NCBI GenBank assembly: GCA_937877515.1
Contig: CALFIX010000029.1
Location: 1-11,152, forward strand
Reading direction: 5' to 3'
Length of the DNA stretch: 11,152 bases
Origin: an uncultured Treponema sp.
Lineage (GTDB): Bacteria; Spirochaetota; Spirochaetia; Treponematales; Treponemataceae
Below the pieces are notes generated by a model. It was not told where the DNA came from. It saw only the letters and a program-made list of their open reading frames with translations, and searched no databases. Of this stretch, positions 1 through 5,241 are shown in pieces. Position numbers and translations under genes: made by a program. Each line of letters opens with the position of its first letter. Position 1 is the stretch's first letter.

Positions 1-240
1 GATGACTACCGAGAAGTTGATAATATTTATTATTCAAGTGAATATGACAGAATCTCTGTAGAGGGTGGAAAAGGATATCGCTTGACGTATTTAGAAAAGG
101 GCAATGATGGATACTATGACTGTGGTTTTACAATAGTTTTTTTGCTACTTGCAAAAGTAATTGTCTTTTTTAAGTGGTTAAAATTACTCGTTACTTATCT
201 TTTGGCGTCTTTCTGTAAAAACAATGTATTCTGCCATTAA
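1..240 (+). CDS. 3' end of an unrecognised gene (partial)
   Basis: Frame 1 is open from the first base of the window to a TAA at 238-240, giving the last 79 residues of a protein that begins outside the window. The first ~40 residues are polar and rich in Asp, Glu and Tyr (for example DDYREVDNIYYSSEYD), like a soluble or extracellular domain. Residues 41-70 are strongly hydrophobic (TIVFLLLAKVIVFF), which could be a C-terminal membrane segment. The other two + frames are closed by stops early in the stretch. The last 57 bases overlap the end of the convergent membrane-protein gene. A small AT-rich hairpin (TACTT-GCAA-AAGTA, 146-159) followed by a T run near 168 lies inside the frame. It could be a weak terminator, in which case the natural stop might be earlier and the hydrophobic tail an artefact. 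I do not recognise the family. Confidence 0.4.
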   Translation, partial: DDYREVDNIYYSSEYDRISVEGGKGYRLTYLEKGNDGYYDCGFTIVFLLLAKVIVFFKWLKLLVTYLLASFCKNNVFCH

Positions 241-480
241 ACCGCAGGCACATATTACGGCACAGATCCACGTGTTTAGCGGAACTAAGAGTGGCAGTAG
301 TATAAGGACAGCACTTGTTATTAGGGAAAGAATGTAAGAAGACGGTGCTTTAGGATTTGTTTTTCCAAGGGATGAATTTGTTTTTTTTACAGAGTGAATT
401 TTTATGCAGAAAACTAAAGCGATAATTGCATAAAAAAGAATGCTCCCCGTGCAGATAAAAAAATCTATACTTAAAGCCAT
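184..480 (-). CDS. small three-helix membrane protein, unknown function
   Basis: This 98-residue protein has three likely transmembrane segments at about residues 7-28, 49-68 and 70-88. A short basic loop (residues 27-44, several Lys) separates the first two, and a charged tail (TERRQK) follows the last. The start is well supported: on the minus strand GGAGGA sits about 9 bases upstream of the ATG. That ATG overlaps the stop codon of the Nudix gene by one base (TAATG), so the two are probably co-transcribed and translationally coupled. Several Cys residues lie in or near the helices (C10, C25, C73, C77, C79). No catalytic motif or family signature is visible. It may be a small integral inner-membrane protein; its link to the Nudix enzyme is inferred only from gene order. 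Confidence 0.7.
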   Translation of the reverse strand: MALSIDFFICTGSILFYAIIALVFCIKIHSVKKTNSSLGKTNPKAPSSYILSLITSAVLILLPLLVPLNTWICAVICACGLMAEYIVFTERRQKISNE

Positions 481-1064
481 TAAGAATTTTCCTCCGGATA
501 TTCTTCTTCCTGATTTTCTTCTTTTTCAGAAAGATAAAAATTTAGCGTTTTTTTTGCTGAATCAAATGCAAGTGGAATTTCTTCTATAAGAGAAATACTG
601 TCTGCCTTTACCCATTGTAATGCAGAAACTTCGCTTTGCTGTGTGTTAAAGCTATAGCTTTTAGGGAGCTCTGCCGTAAAAAACATGTCGCATGTTTTAT
701 ATAGGTGATTTTTAAACTCGTAGTTATTTGGAAAGCTGCAGAGGTATTTTACGTTTAGGGGAGTAACTCCAATTTCTTCCCTGCATTCACGAATTGCGGC
801 TTCTTCTGCAGTTTCGTTAGGGTCTGTAAAGCCGCCCGGAAAAACAAGGAGACCTTTCTTTGGTTCTTTTGCCCTCGTCTCTAATAGAACTTCTCCATTG
901 CTATTGAATATTACCAGTCCCACGGCACTTGCAATGTTGTTGTAAAGTTCAAAGTCGCAGGACGGACACTGCCACTTTCGTATAAATGTTTTTTCTGCGT
1001 CAATATAAAATGATTTTATGTCTTTTGAGCCGCAGGAAGGGCAATATGTAAAAGCTTTTTGCAT
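480..1064 (-). CDS. Nudix hydrolase with N-terminal zinc ribbon
   Basis: This 194-residue protein should hydrolyse a nucleoside diphosphate linked to another moiety. Residues 8-36 hold two CPSC pairs (C8, C11, C33, C36), a zinc ribbon. The Nudix box is complete at residues 78-100: G78, E84, R92-E93, E96-E97 and G99, which bind the catalytic Mg2+. A ribbon followed by a Nudix fold recalls NudC (NAD+/NAD-capped RNA pyrophosphatase), but I do not see the SQPWPFPxS motif that marks NADH specificity, and the protein is shorter than NudC. The substrate is therefore open. An acidic tail (residues about 177-194, rich in Glu) ends it. I chose the ATG at 1064. The frame stays open up to 1175, but those extra 37 residues come from a GC-rich repeat-like segment and look non-coding, and the ATG at 1064 sits 6 bases after a good -10 box. 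No Shine-Dalgarno sequence precedes it. Confidence 0.85.
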   Translation of the reverse strand: MQKAFTYCPSCGSKDIKSFYIDAEKTFIRKWQCPSCDFELYNNIASAVGLVIFNSNGEVLLETRAKEPKKGLLVFPGGFTDPNETAEEAAIRECREEIGVTPLNVKYLCSFPNNYEFKNHLYKTCDMFFTAELPKSYSFNTQQSEVSALQWVKADSISLIEEIPLAFDSAKKTLNFYLSEKEENQEEEYPEENS

Positions 1065-1070
1065 GGGTTT

Positions 1071-1099
1071 AATGTAACAGTGTTTTGCAGGCTTTTCAA
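1071..1099 (-). promoter_or_regulatory. sigma70-type promoter of the Nudix operon, probably leaderless
   Basis: On the minus strand a TTGAAA (-35, 1094-1099) and TACATT (-10, 1071-1076) are separated by exactly 17 bases. Six bases (1065-1070) separate the -10 box from the ATG at 1064, so transcription would start at or next to the A of the start codon. There is no ribosome binding site in those six bases. The -35 box and much of the spacer lie within the GC-rich segment described separately. Confidence 0.55.
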
Positions 1100-1206
1100 G
1101 ATTGCAGTGTGCACTTACGCCTGTTACGAAGTAGCGGAACGCATTGGAGGGGCGCGCAGCGTTCTTGCACAGCAAGAATGAAACCCCGAAAAGCAGGGTC
1201 TTTTTT
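1081..1206. repeat. GC-rich repeat-like or structured intergenic segment
   Basis: About 52% of bases 1081-1200 are G or C, against the low thirties in most genes here. The segment contains a perfect 7-bp inverted repeat TTCTTGC-ACA-GCAAGAA (1162-1178) and a run CGCGC (1153-1157). At its end ACCC and GGGT (1183-1199) flank a short loop before six T (1201-1206), like a weak terminator reading +. Both strands have short open frames across it, but neither looks like protein. It is best read as a dispersed intergenic repeat or a structured RNA; copy number cannot be judged from one window. With its flanks it occupies most of the 339-base gap between the Nudix gene and pckG. The rest of the gap holds the pckG promoter and leader. 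Confidence 0.35.
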
Positions 1207-1275
1207 AGACTTACCGTTTATCGTAATAACCTGTGCTTTTTTAAGAGGGTGTCGTCCTAAAAAACTTTACAATGG

Positions 1276-1304
1276 TTGAATAAGCGTTAATTTAAGTGTA
1301 TATT
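1276..1304 (+). promoter_or_regulatory. sigma70-type promoter of pckG
   Basis: TTGAAT (1276-1281) and TATATT (1299-1304) are separated by 17 bases. Transcription would start near 1311, giving a leader of about 93 bases before the pckG start codon. That leader begins with AAAGGA and a possible 12-codon reading frame (1319-1357). It also contains a CGGCCG palindrome near 1370 and ends with the AGGAG ribosome binding site at 1391-1395. TCCT (1379-1382) could pair weakly with AGGA of the ribosome binding site across a 7-base loop; this is too short to claim as a regulator. Confidence 0.5.
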
Positions 1305-1403
1305 TATTCAGAAAGGATATGATGTTTAAGGCTAAGACAGCTCTGGTACGTTTGTAAACTATTCTGGCGGCCGTTCATTTCCTCATTTATAGGAGTAGTT
1401 GTT

Positions 1404-3266
1404 ATGAGCATGACTCTTGATGACATCAAGCACCCAAAAATTAAGGCATGGGTTCAGGAATGCATTGATATGTGTGAGCCTGACAATGTAGTTGTAGTTG
1501 ACGGTTCAACAGAAGAATATGACCGTCTTATGAAAAAATGCGTAGACGAGGGACTTGCAACTCCTCTCGCAAAAAAGCCTAACAGCTTCCTTTTCCGTTC
1601 AGATCCGTCTGACGTTGCTCGTGTTGAAAAGCGTACATTTATTTCTTCTGTTAAACAGGAAGATGCCGGTCCTACAAATAACTGGATTGACCCTGTAGAA
1701 CTTAAGGCTACAATGAAAGGTCTTTACAAGGGCTGTATGCACGGACGCACAATGTATGTTCAGGCTTTCTGCATGGGACCTTTAGGTTCACCAATTTCTA
1801 AGAATGGTGTAGAAATTACTGACTCTGAGTATGTTGTTCTTAACATGGATATTATGACTCGTGCAGGAAAGAAAGTTTTAGACATCTTTAATGCTGATCC
1901 TAATGCTGACTTTGTTCCTTGTCTTCACTCTGTCGGTAAGCCACTTAACAATGGCGAAAAAGACAACGGTGTTTGGGCTTGTGCTCCAGTAGAAAAGAAG
2001 TACATTACTCAGTTCCCAGAAGAACATCTTGTTTGGAGCTACGGTTCCGGATACGGCGGAAACGCTCTTTTAGGAAAGAAGTGCTTTGCTCTTCGTATTG
2101 CAACTGTTATGGCTCGCGACGAAGGCTGGCTTGCAGAACACATGCTTATCTTAAAGCTTACAAACCCAGAGGGAAAAGTAAAGTACGTAACTGGTGCTTT
2201 CCCTTCAGCTTGTGGAAAGACAAACCTCGCTATGCTTATTCCAACAATTCCTGGATGGAAGGTTGAAACTGTAGGTGATGACATTGCCTGGATGAAGTTT
2301 GGTGAAGACGGACGTCTTTATGCAATTAACCCGGAAGCAGGTTTCTTTGGCGTTGCTCCAGGAACATCTGCAGAAAGCAACAAGAATGCTCTTATTTCTG
2401 CAGAAAAGAATACAATCTATACAAACTGTGCTCTTACAGAAGACGGAGACGTTTGGTGGGAAGGAATTGGATATCCTGCAAAGGGTAACCTAGTTGACTG
2501 GAAGGGAAAGACTCGCCCGGCATTCCCTAAAGACAAGGCTCCTAAGGGAGAAGAAATGGCTCATCCAAATGCCCGCTTTACAGCTCCTGCCGCTCAGTGT
2601 CCTTGTATTGCTCCAGAATGGGAAGATCCAAAAGGTGTACCTATTAGTGCTATCCTCTTTGGTGGACGTCGCCCTTCTACAGTTCCACTTGTACACCAGA
2701 GCCGCTCATGGAACCATGGTGTATTCTTAGGTTCTATCGTTGGTTCAGAAATTACAGCTGCCAGCACAATCAACCCGGAAGAAGTTGGTAAGATTCGCCG
2801 TGACCCATTTGCAATCATTCCATTCTGTGGATACAACATGGGTGACTACTTCCAGCACTGGATAGACGTAGGAAACGCTGCAAAAGACAAAGATTTACTT
2901 CCAAAGATTTTCTACGTTAACTGGTTTAGAAAGGATGAAAATAACGATAAGCTTCCTGGTGGATTTATGTGGCCAGGTTACGGTGACAACAGCCGCGTAT
3001 TAGCTTGGATTTTTGACCGCTGTGACGGAAAAGATAACTACGTTGACACTCCAATCGGATTTATGCCAAAAGAAGGCGCTCTTAACACTGAAGGTCTTGC
3101 TGACTACTACAAGGAAACTCTCCCAGAGATTCTTAAGGTAGACACAGAAGGCTGGAAGAAAGAAATTAAGGATATTCGTGAAAACCACTATCCAAAGTTT
3201 GGAAAACACCTTCCAAAAGAATTGTCAGATTGTCTGGACGATCTTGAGAAGAGACTCAACGCTTAA
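1404..3266 (+). CDS. pckG: phosphoenolpyruvate carboxykinase, GTP-dependent
   Basis: The enzyme interconverts oxaloacetate + GTP and phosphoenolpyruvate + GDP + CO2 in the cytoplasm. It is 620 residues long, the usual length of the GTP class, and clearly not the shorter ATP class. The class signature is present: the P-loop GAFPSACGKTN at residues 264-274, with the conserved reactive Cys (C270) and Lys (K272) and Thr (T273) for the nucleotide phosphates. A conserved SYGSGYGGNALLGKK block (212-226) and RTMYV in the substrate half also match. AGGAG at 1391-1395, 8 bases before the first ATG, fixes the start at 1404 rather than at the second Met (1410). Codon use differs from the neighbours (many CTT, GCT, AAG, GGT and C-ending aromatic codons), as in highly expressed genes. 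In a fermenting spirochaete it could work toward CO2 fixation into oxaloacetate and succinate, or toward gluconeogenesis; the direction cannot be read from sequence. It is monocistronic, with its own promoter and a strong terminator. Confidence 0.97.
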   Translation: MSMTLDDIKHPKIKAWVQECIDMCEPDNVVVVDGSTEEYDRLMKKCVDEGLATPLAKKPNSFLFRSDPSDVARVEKRTFISSVKQEDAGPTNNWIDPVELKATMKGLYKGCMHGRTMYVQAFCMGPLGSPISKNGVEITDSEYVVLNMDIMTRAGKKVLDIFNADPNADFVPCLHSVGKPLNNGEKDNGVWACAPVEKKYITQFPEEHLVWSYGSGYGGNALLGKKCFALRIATVMARDEGWLAEHMLILKLTNPEGKVKYVTGAFPSACGKTNLAMLIPTIPGWKVETVGDDIAWMKFGEDGRLYAINPEAGFFGVAPGTSAESNKNALISAEKNTIYTNCALTEDGDVWWEGIGYPAKGNLVDWKGKTRPAFPKDKAPKGEEMAHPNARFTAPAAQCPCIAPEWEDPKGVPISAILFGGRRPSTVPLVHQSRSWNHGVFLGSIVGSEITAASTINPEEVGKIRRDPFAIIPFCGYNMGDYFQHWIDVGNAAKDKDLLPKIFYVNWFRKDENNDKLPGGFMWPGYGDNSRVLAWIFDRCDGKDNYVDTPIGFMPKEGALNTEGLADYYKETLPEILKVDTEGWKKEIKDIRENHYPKFGKHLPKELSDCLDDLEKRLNA

Positions 3267-3288
3267 GTTTAGTTAGAGTCTTTTGGTT

Positions 3289-3328
3289 CCCCCCACAAGA
3301 AATTCTTGCGGGGGATTTTTATTTTTTT
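3289..3328 (+). terminator. intrinsic terminator of pckG
   Basis: A run of C (3289-3294), a mismatched A, and CAAG (3296-3299) pair with CTTG (3305-3308) and GGGGG (3310-3314) around an AAATT loop. ATTTTTATTTTTTT follows. The GC-rich stem and U tract lie 23 bases after the pckG stop. Read in the other direction no T run follows the stem, so it serves pckG and not the convergent acetyltransferase gene. Confidence 0.9.
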
Positions 3329-3386
3329 ACTAAGAAACATAAATGGACTTTACAATAACTGAAACAAACTTTTATCTTTGTTAAGA

Positions 3387-3972
3387 TTAAACTTCTTTTT
3401 TCATCATTAACGAACCACCAATGTAGTGCTTTGTTACTTTAAATCCTAATTTTGTATAGAATGCGTATCCAACAGTTTTTTTATTTTCGGTAACAAGATA
3501 AAGATATTTCAATCCATTGGAGCTAATTTTATTTTCCATTTCACTCATTAGCTTTGTTCCGATTTTCTTTCCCTGATGATTGTGGTCGATATTGATGTGG
3601 AATGCAACTCCGCCTTTTAAATCTTGTTTTTTATTAACTGCAATGCAGAGTTCGTGAAAAATTCCCCAAACTTTTGAAATTTTCATAATTTTTGGAATAT
3701 AAATCTTTTTCATTTTGGATTGAAAAAGTTCTGTATTACAGCTTCCGACAATAAATCCACATACAACTCCATTGTCTTCACTAACTAGAACATTTTCAGG
3801 TTCAAAATCAAAATAATAATCTGAATACATGTAGCAAAGACATTCTTTTTTGCCTTCAGAAGCACATTCCTTCTTTTTTTTGAGTGTAAGAAGCCTCATT
3901 TTTCAATATGTTTCTAAGTGCTTCTCTGTCGCTTTCCTTGTAAGAGCGAATAATTACCCCTGAATTTTCCAT
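3387..3972 (-). pseudogene. GNAT-family N-acetyltransferase, frameshifted in an A8 run
   Basis: The longest open frame (170 codons, starting at 3899) lacks the normal start of a GNAT domain, and its ATG has no ribosome binding site. On the same strand an ATG at 3972, preceded by AAGGA with 6-base spacing, begins MENSGVIIRSYKESDREALR, a typical GNAT N-terminus. That frame stops after 38 codons (TGA at 3856-3858). Removing one A from the run of eight A (T8 on +, 3874-3881) joins the two frames into a continuous 194-residue protein. In it the acetyl-CoA loop Q-G-K-K-I-G lies at residues 133-138, and a YAFYTKLGF motif lies near the C-terminus. Family members transfer acetyl from acetyl-CoA to an amine; the substrate here is unknown. 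The cause could be a real mutation, phase variation, polymerase slippage that restores some full-length protein, or a sequencing error. The strong promoter and ribosome binding site and the undecayed remainder argue for a recent or reversible change. A weak AT-rich hairpin (3363-3382) is the only terminator candidate downstream. Confidence 0.8.
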
Positions 3973-3990
3973 AAGAATTCCTTAATTGTA

Positions 3991-4019
3991 ATTTTAAGTT
4001 AAAATAAATTATTTTTCAA
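3991..4019 (-). promoter_or_regulatory. promoter of the GNAT gene
   Basis: On the minus strand TTGAAA (4014-4019) and TAAAAT (3991-3996) are separated by 17 bases. Transcription would begin near 3984, just upstream of the AAGGA ribosome binding site (3979-3983) that serves the ATG at 3972. This supports 3972, not 3899, as the true start of the gene. Confidence 0.55.
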
Positions 4020-4073
4020 TAAAAGTAATTTTTTCTTATTTGTTAAATGCTTTTAAATTAGTTTATTTTGATT

Positions 4074-4079
4074 TATAAT
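4074..4079 (+). promoter_or_regulatory. -10 box of the lipoprotein gene, probably leaderless
   Basis: A perfect TATAAT (4074-4079) ends six bases before the ATG at 4086, so the transcript would start at or beside the start codon. I see no convincing -35 box: at 17-18 bases upstream the sequence is only T/A-rich (TTTTAA, 4051-4056). No Shine-Dalgarno sequence precedes the ATG. The divergent GNAT promoter lies about 55 bases away. Confidence 0.45.
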
Positions 4080-4085
4080 GAAGAC

Positions 4086-5069
4086 ATGAAGAAATTTTAT
4101 TTATTTTACATTCTGATTTTTATTACTCTCTTTACTTCTTGCTCATCTTTAAAATATAAAAATATAGATTTTAGAAGCGAGATGAGGAGTTTTGTAATTT
4201 CGCTTGCAGAGTATGCAAGAACAGAAGACGAAAATAAAAACGAAAACTTTATAGTTATTCCACAAAACGGTCAGGCTGTCCTGTGGGATTATGAAAATGA
4301 CGATGTGATGAGTCCTGTATACTCAGAATACATTGATGCAATAAACGGTACGGGGCGGGAAGATACTTTTTACGGCGGCTCTGGGGACTATAGTGCAACT
4401 TTAGAAAGCGATTCAGAGCTCTTTCAAAGCTGGTGCGACATTTACAAGGACAGAGGGGTTGCAGTTCTTTCTATTGATTATTGTACTTTAAGTGATGCAG
4501 AAACTTCATTTAACTTAAATGATGAAAAGGGTTATGTTAGTTTTTGTGCCTTAGACAGAAACTTAACGGAAATACCGTCTCTTGATATTCACAATGAGAA
4601 CTCTGAGAATTGCACTTCTTTAAGTGACTGTAAAAATTTTTTATACATCTTAAACTTAAGCAGTTACAGTTCAAAGGAAGAATTTATTCAGGCGGTTTTA
4701 GAAACAAATTATGATGCCATAATTATGGACGCATACTTTAATGACGGCACCCTGTTTACAGCTTCTCAAATAGAAAACCTAAAGACAAAAGCGAATGGCG
4801 GAACACGCCTTGTAATAAGTTACATGAGCATTGGAGAAGCAGAGGATTACAGATGGTACTGGGACAGCATAAAAAAGAAGAGCTGGGTGCTTGAAGAAAA
4901 TGCAGACTGGGAAGGAAATTATAAGGTTGAGTATTGGACTTCAGACTGGCAGTCCGTTATTTACGGTTCAAGTTCCTCTTACCTTGCAAAAATTCTTTCG
5001 TGCGGTTTTGATGGAGTTTATTTAGATATAATCGATGCCTATGAATATTTTGAAGACCTTGTCTATTGA
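4086..5069 (+). CDS. lipoprotein with TM1410/GH114-like TIM-barrel domain
   Basis: This 327-residue protein begins with KK, a hydrophobic stretch and LFTSC, a relaxed spirochaete-type lipobox with C19 as the lipidated residue, so it should be anchored in the envelope. The second half matches the TM1410/GH114 family, related to endo-alpha-1,4-polygalactosaminidases. Its blocks are IIMDAYF, ISYMSIGEAEDYRWYW (residues about 244-259), VEYWTSDWQ, and GFDGVYLDIIDAYEYF (307-322). D314, D317 and E251 are candidate active-site acids. True polygalactosaminidase activity is not shown; many members are uncharacterised. The region at about residues 60-140 is less typical and contains several Cys further on (C177, C183), perhaps a disulfide. 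The start is 4086, not the upstream TTG at 4068, because the upstream codons overlap the -10 box and would spoil the signal peptide. The gene is monocistronic; its stop codon overlaps the tRNA-Cys promoter. Confidence 0.8.
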   Translation: MKKFYLFYILIFITLFTSCSSLKYKNIDFRSEMRSFVISLAEYARTEDENKNENFIVIPQNGQAVLWDYENDDVMSPVYSEYIDAINGTGREDTFYGGSGDYSATLESDSELFQSWCDIYKDRGVAVLSIDYCTLSDAETSFNLNDEKGYVSFCALDRNLTEIPSLDIHNENSENCTSLSDCKNFLYILNLSSYSSKEEFIQAVLETNYDAIIMDAYFNDGTLFTASQIENLKTKANGGTRLVISYMSIGEAEDYRWYWDSIKKKSWVLEENADWEGNYKVEYWTSDWQSVIYGSSSSYLAKILSCGFDGVYLDIIDAYEYFEDLVY

Positions 5070-5094
5070 CACTCTTTAGTGATTTTGATATTCT
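5066..5094 (+). promoter_or_regulatory. promoter of tRNA-Cys
   Basis: A consensus TTGACA (5066-5071) and TATTCT (5089-5094) are separated by 17 bases, with transcription expected near 5101, six bases before the mature tRNA. The -35 box contains the TGA stop codon (5067-5069) of the lipoprotein gene, so the end of that gene is constrained by the promoter. Confidence 0.75.
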
Positions 5095-5106
5095 CTTACA
5101 CATTAT

Positions 5107-5178
5107 GGCGTCGTACCCAAGTGGTAAGGGACTGGTCTGCAAAACCACTATGCATCGGTTCGATTCCGATCGACGCCT
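5107..5178 (+). tRNA. trnC: tRNA-Cys (anticodon GCA)
   Basis: A full cloverleaf can be drawn. The acceptor is GGCGTCG (5107-5113) with CGACGCC (5171-5177), discriminator T at 5178. The D arm is CCC-AAGTGGTAA-GGG. The anticodon arm is CTGGT-CTGCAAA-ACCAC with anticodon GCA. The T arm is ATCGG-TTCGATT-CCGAT. The outermost pair of the anticodon stem is a C-C mismatch (27-43). CCA is not encoded: TTA follows the discriminator, so the end must be added by tRNA nucleotidyltransferase. It has its own promoter and terminator. Confidence 0.95.
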
Positions 5179-5180
5179 TT

Positions 5181-5209
5181 AGCTCCTCAAACTATGAGGG
5201 GCTTTTTTT
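5181..5209 (+). terminator. intrinsic terminator after tRNA-Cys
   Basis: AGCTCCTC (5181-5188) pairs with GAGGGGCT (5195-5202), eight pairs including one G-T, around a loop AAACTA/T, and is followed by seven T (5203-5209). It begins three bases after the tRNA discriminator. The ATG that opens the longest version of the next reading frame (5194) lies inside this structure. Confidence 0.85.
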
Positions 5210-5241
5210 ATGTGTTAAAATTAATAGAGAAGAGGATATTT

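Noticed and set aside
1065..1175. An in-frame upstream extension of the Nudix protein by 37 residues
   Set aside because: It comes from the GC-rich repeat-like segment, has no promoter or ribosome binding site of its own, and the ATG at 1064 has a well-placed -10 box and directly precedes the zinc ribbon.
1182..1206. A strong intrinsic terminator at the end of the GC-rich segment
   Set aside because: The stem is only about four pairs (ACCC/GGGT) with a 9-base loop. It is kept only as a weak possibility within the segment.
1085..1279. A + strand open frame of 64 codons in the Nudix-pckG gap
   Set aside because: It runs through the stem-loops and the Nudix promoter, shows no domain, and has no convincing ribosome binding site.
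1973..3209. Several open frames within pckG in other frames and on the other strand
   Set aside because: They are shadows of a highly conserved gene with biased codons and show no domain or start signal of their own.
3362..3382. Terminator of the GNAT gene (AACAAA/TTTGTT hairpin)
   Set aside because: Six A/T-rich pairs with no long T run on the minus strand; too weak to call.
3387..3899. The 170-codon frame taken as the complete GNAT gene
   Set aside because: Its ATG lacks a ribosome binding site, and a conserved GNAT N-terminus lies just upstream in another frame across an A8 run.
4068..4085. A TTG start adding six residues to the lipoprotein
   Set aside because: Those codons overlap the TATAAT box and would place acidic residues before the KK of the signal peptide.
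5194..5241. A longer N-terminus for the metalloprotease
   Set aside because: The ATG at 5194 is inside the tRNA-Cys terminator hairpin, and the added 16 residues would precede a normal signal peptide.
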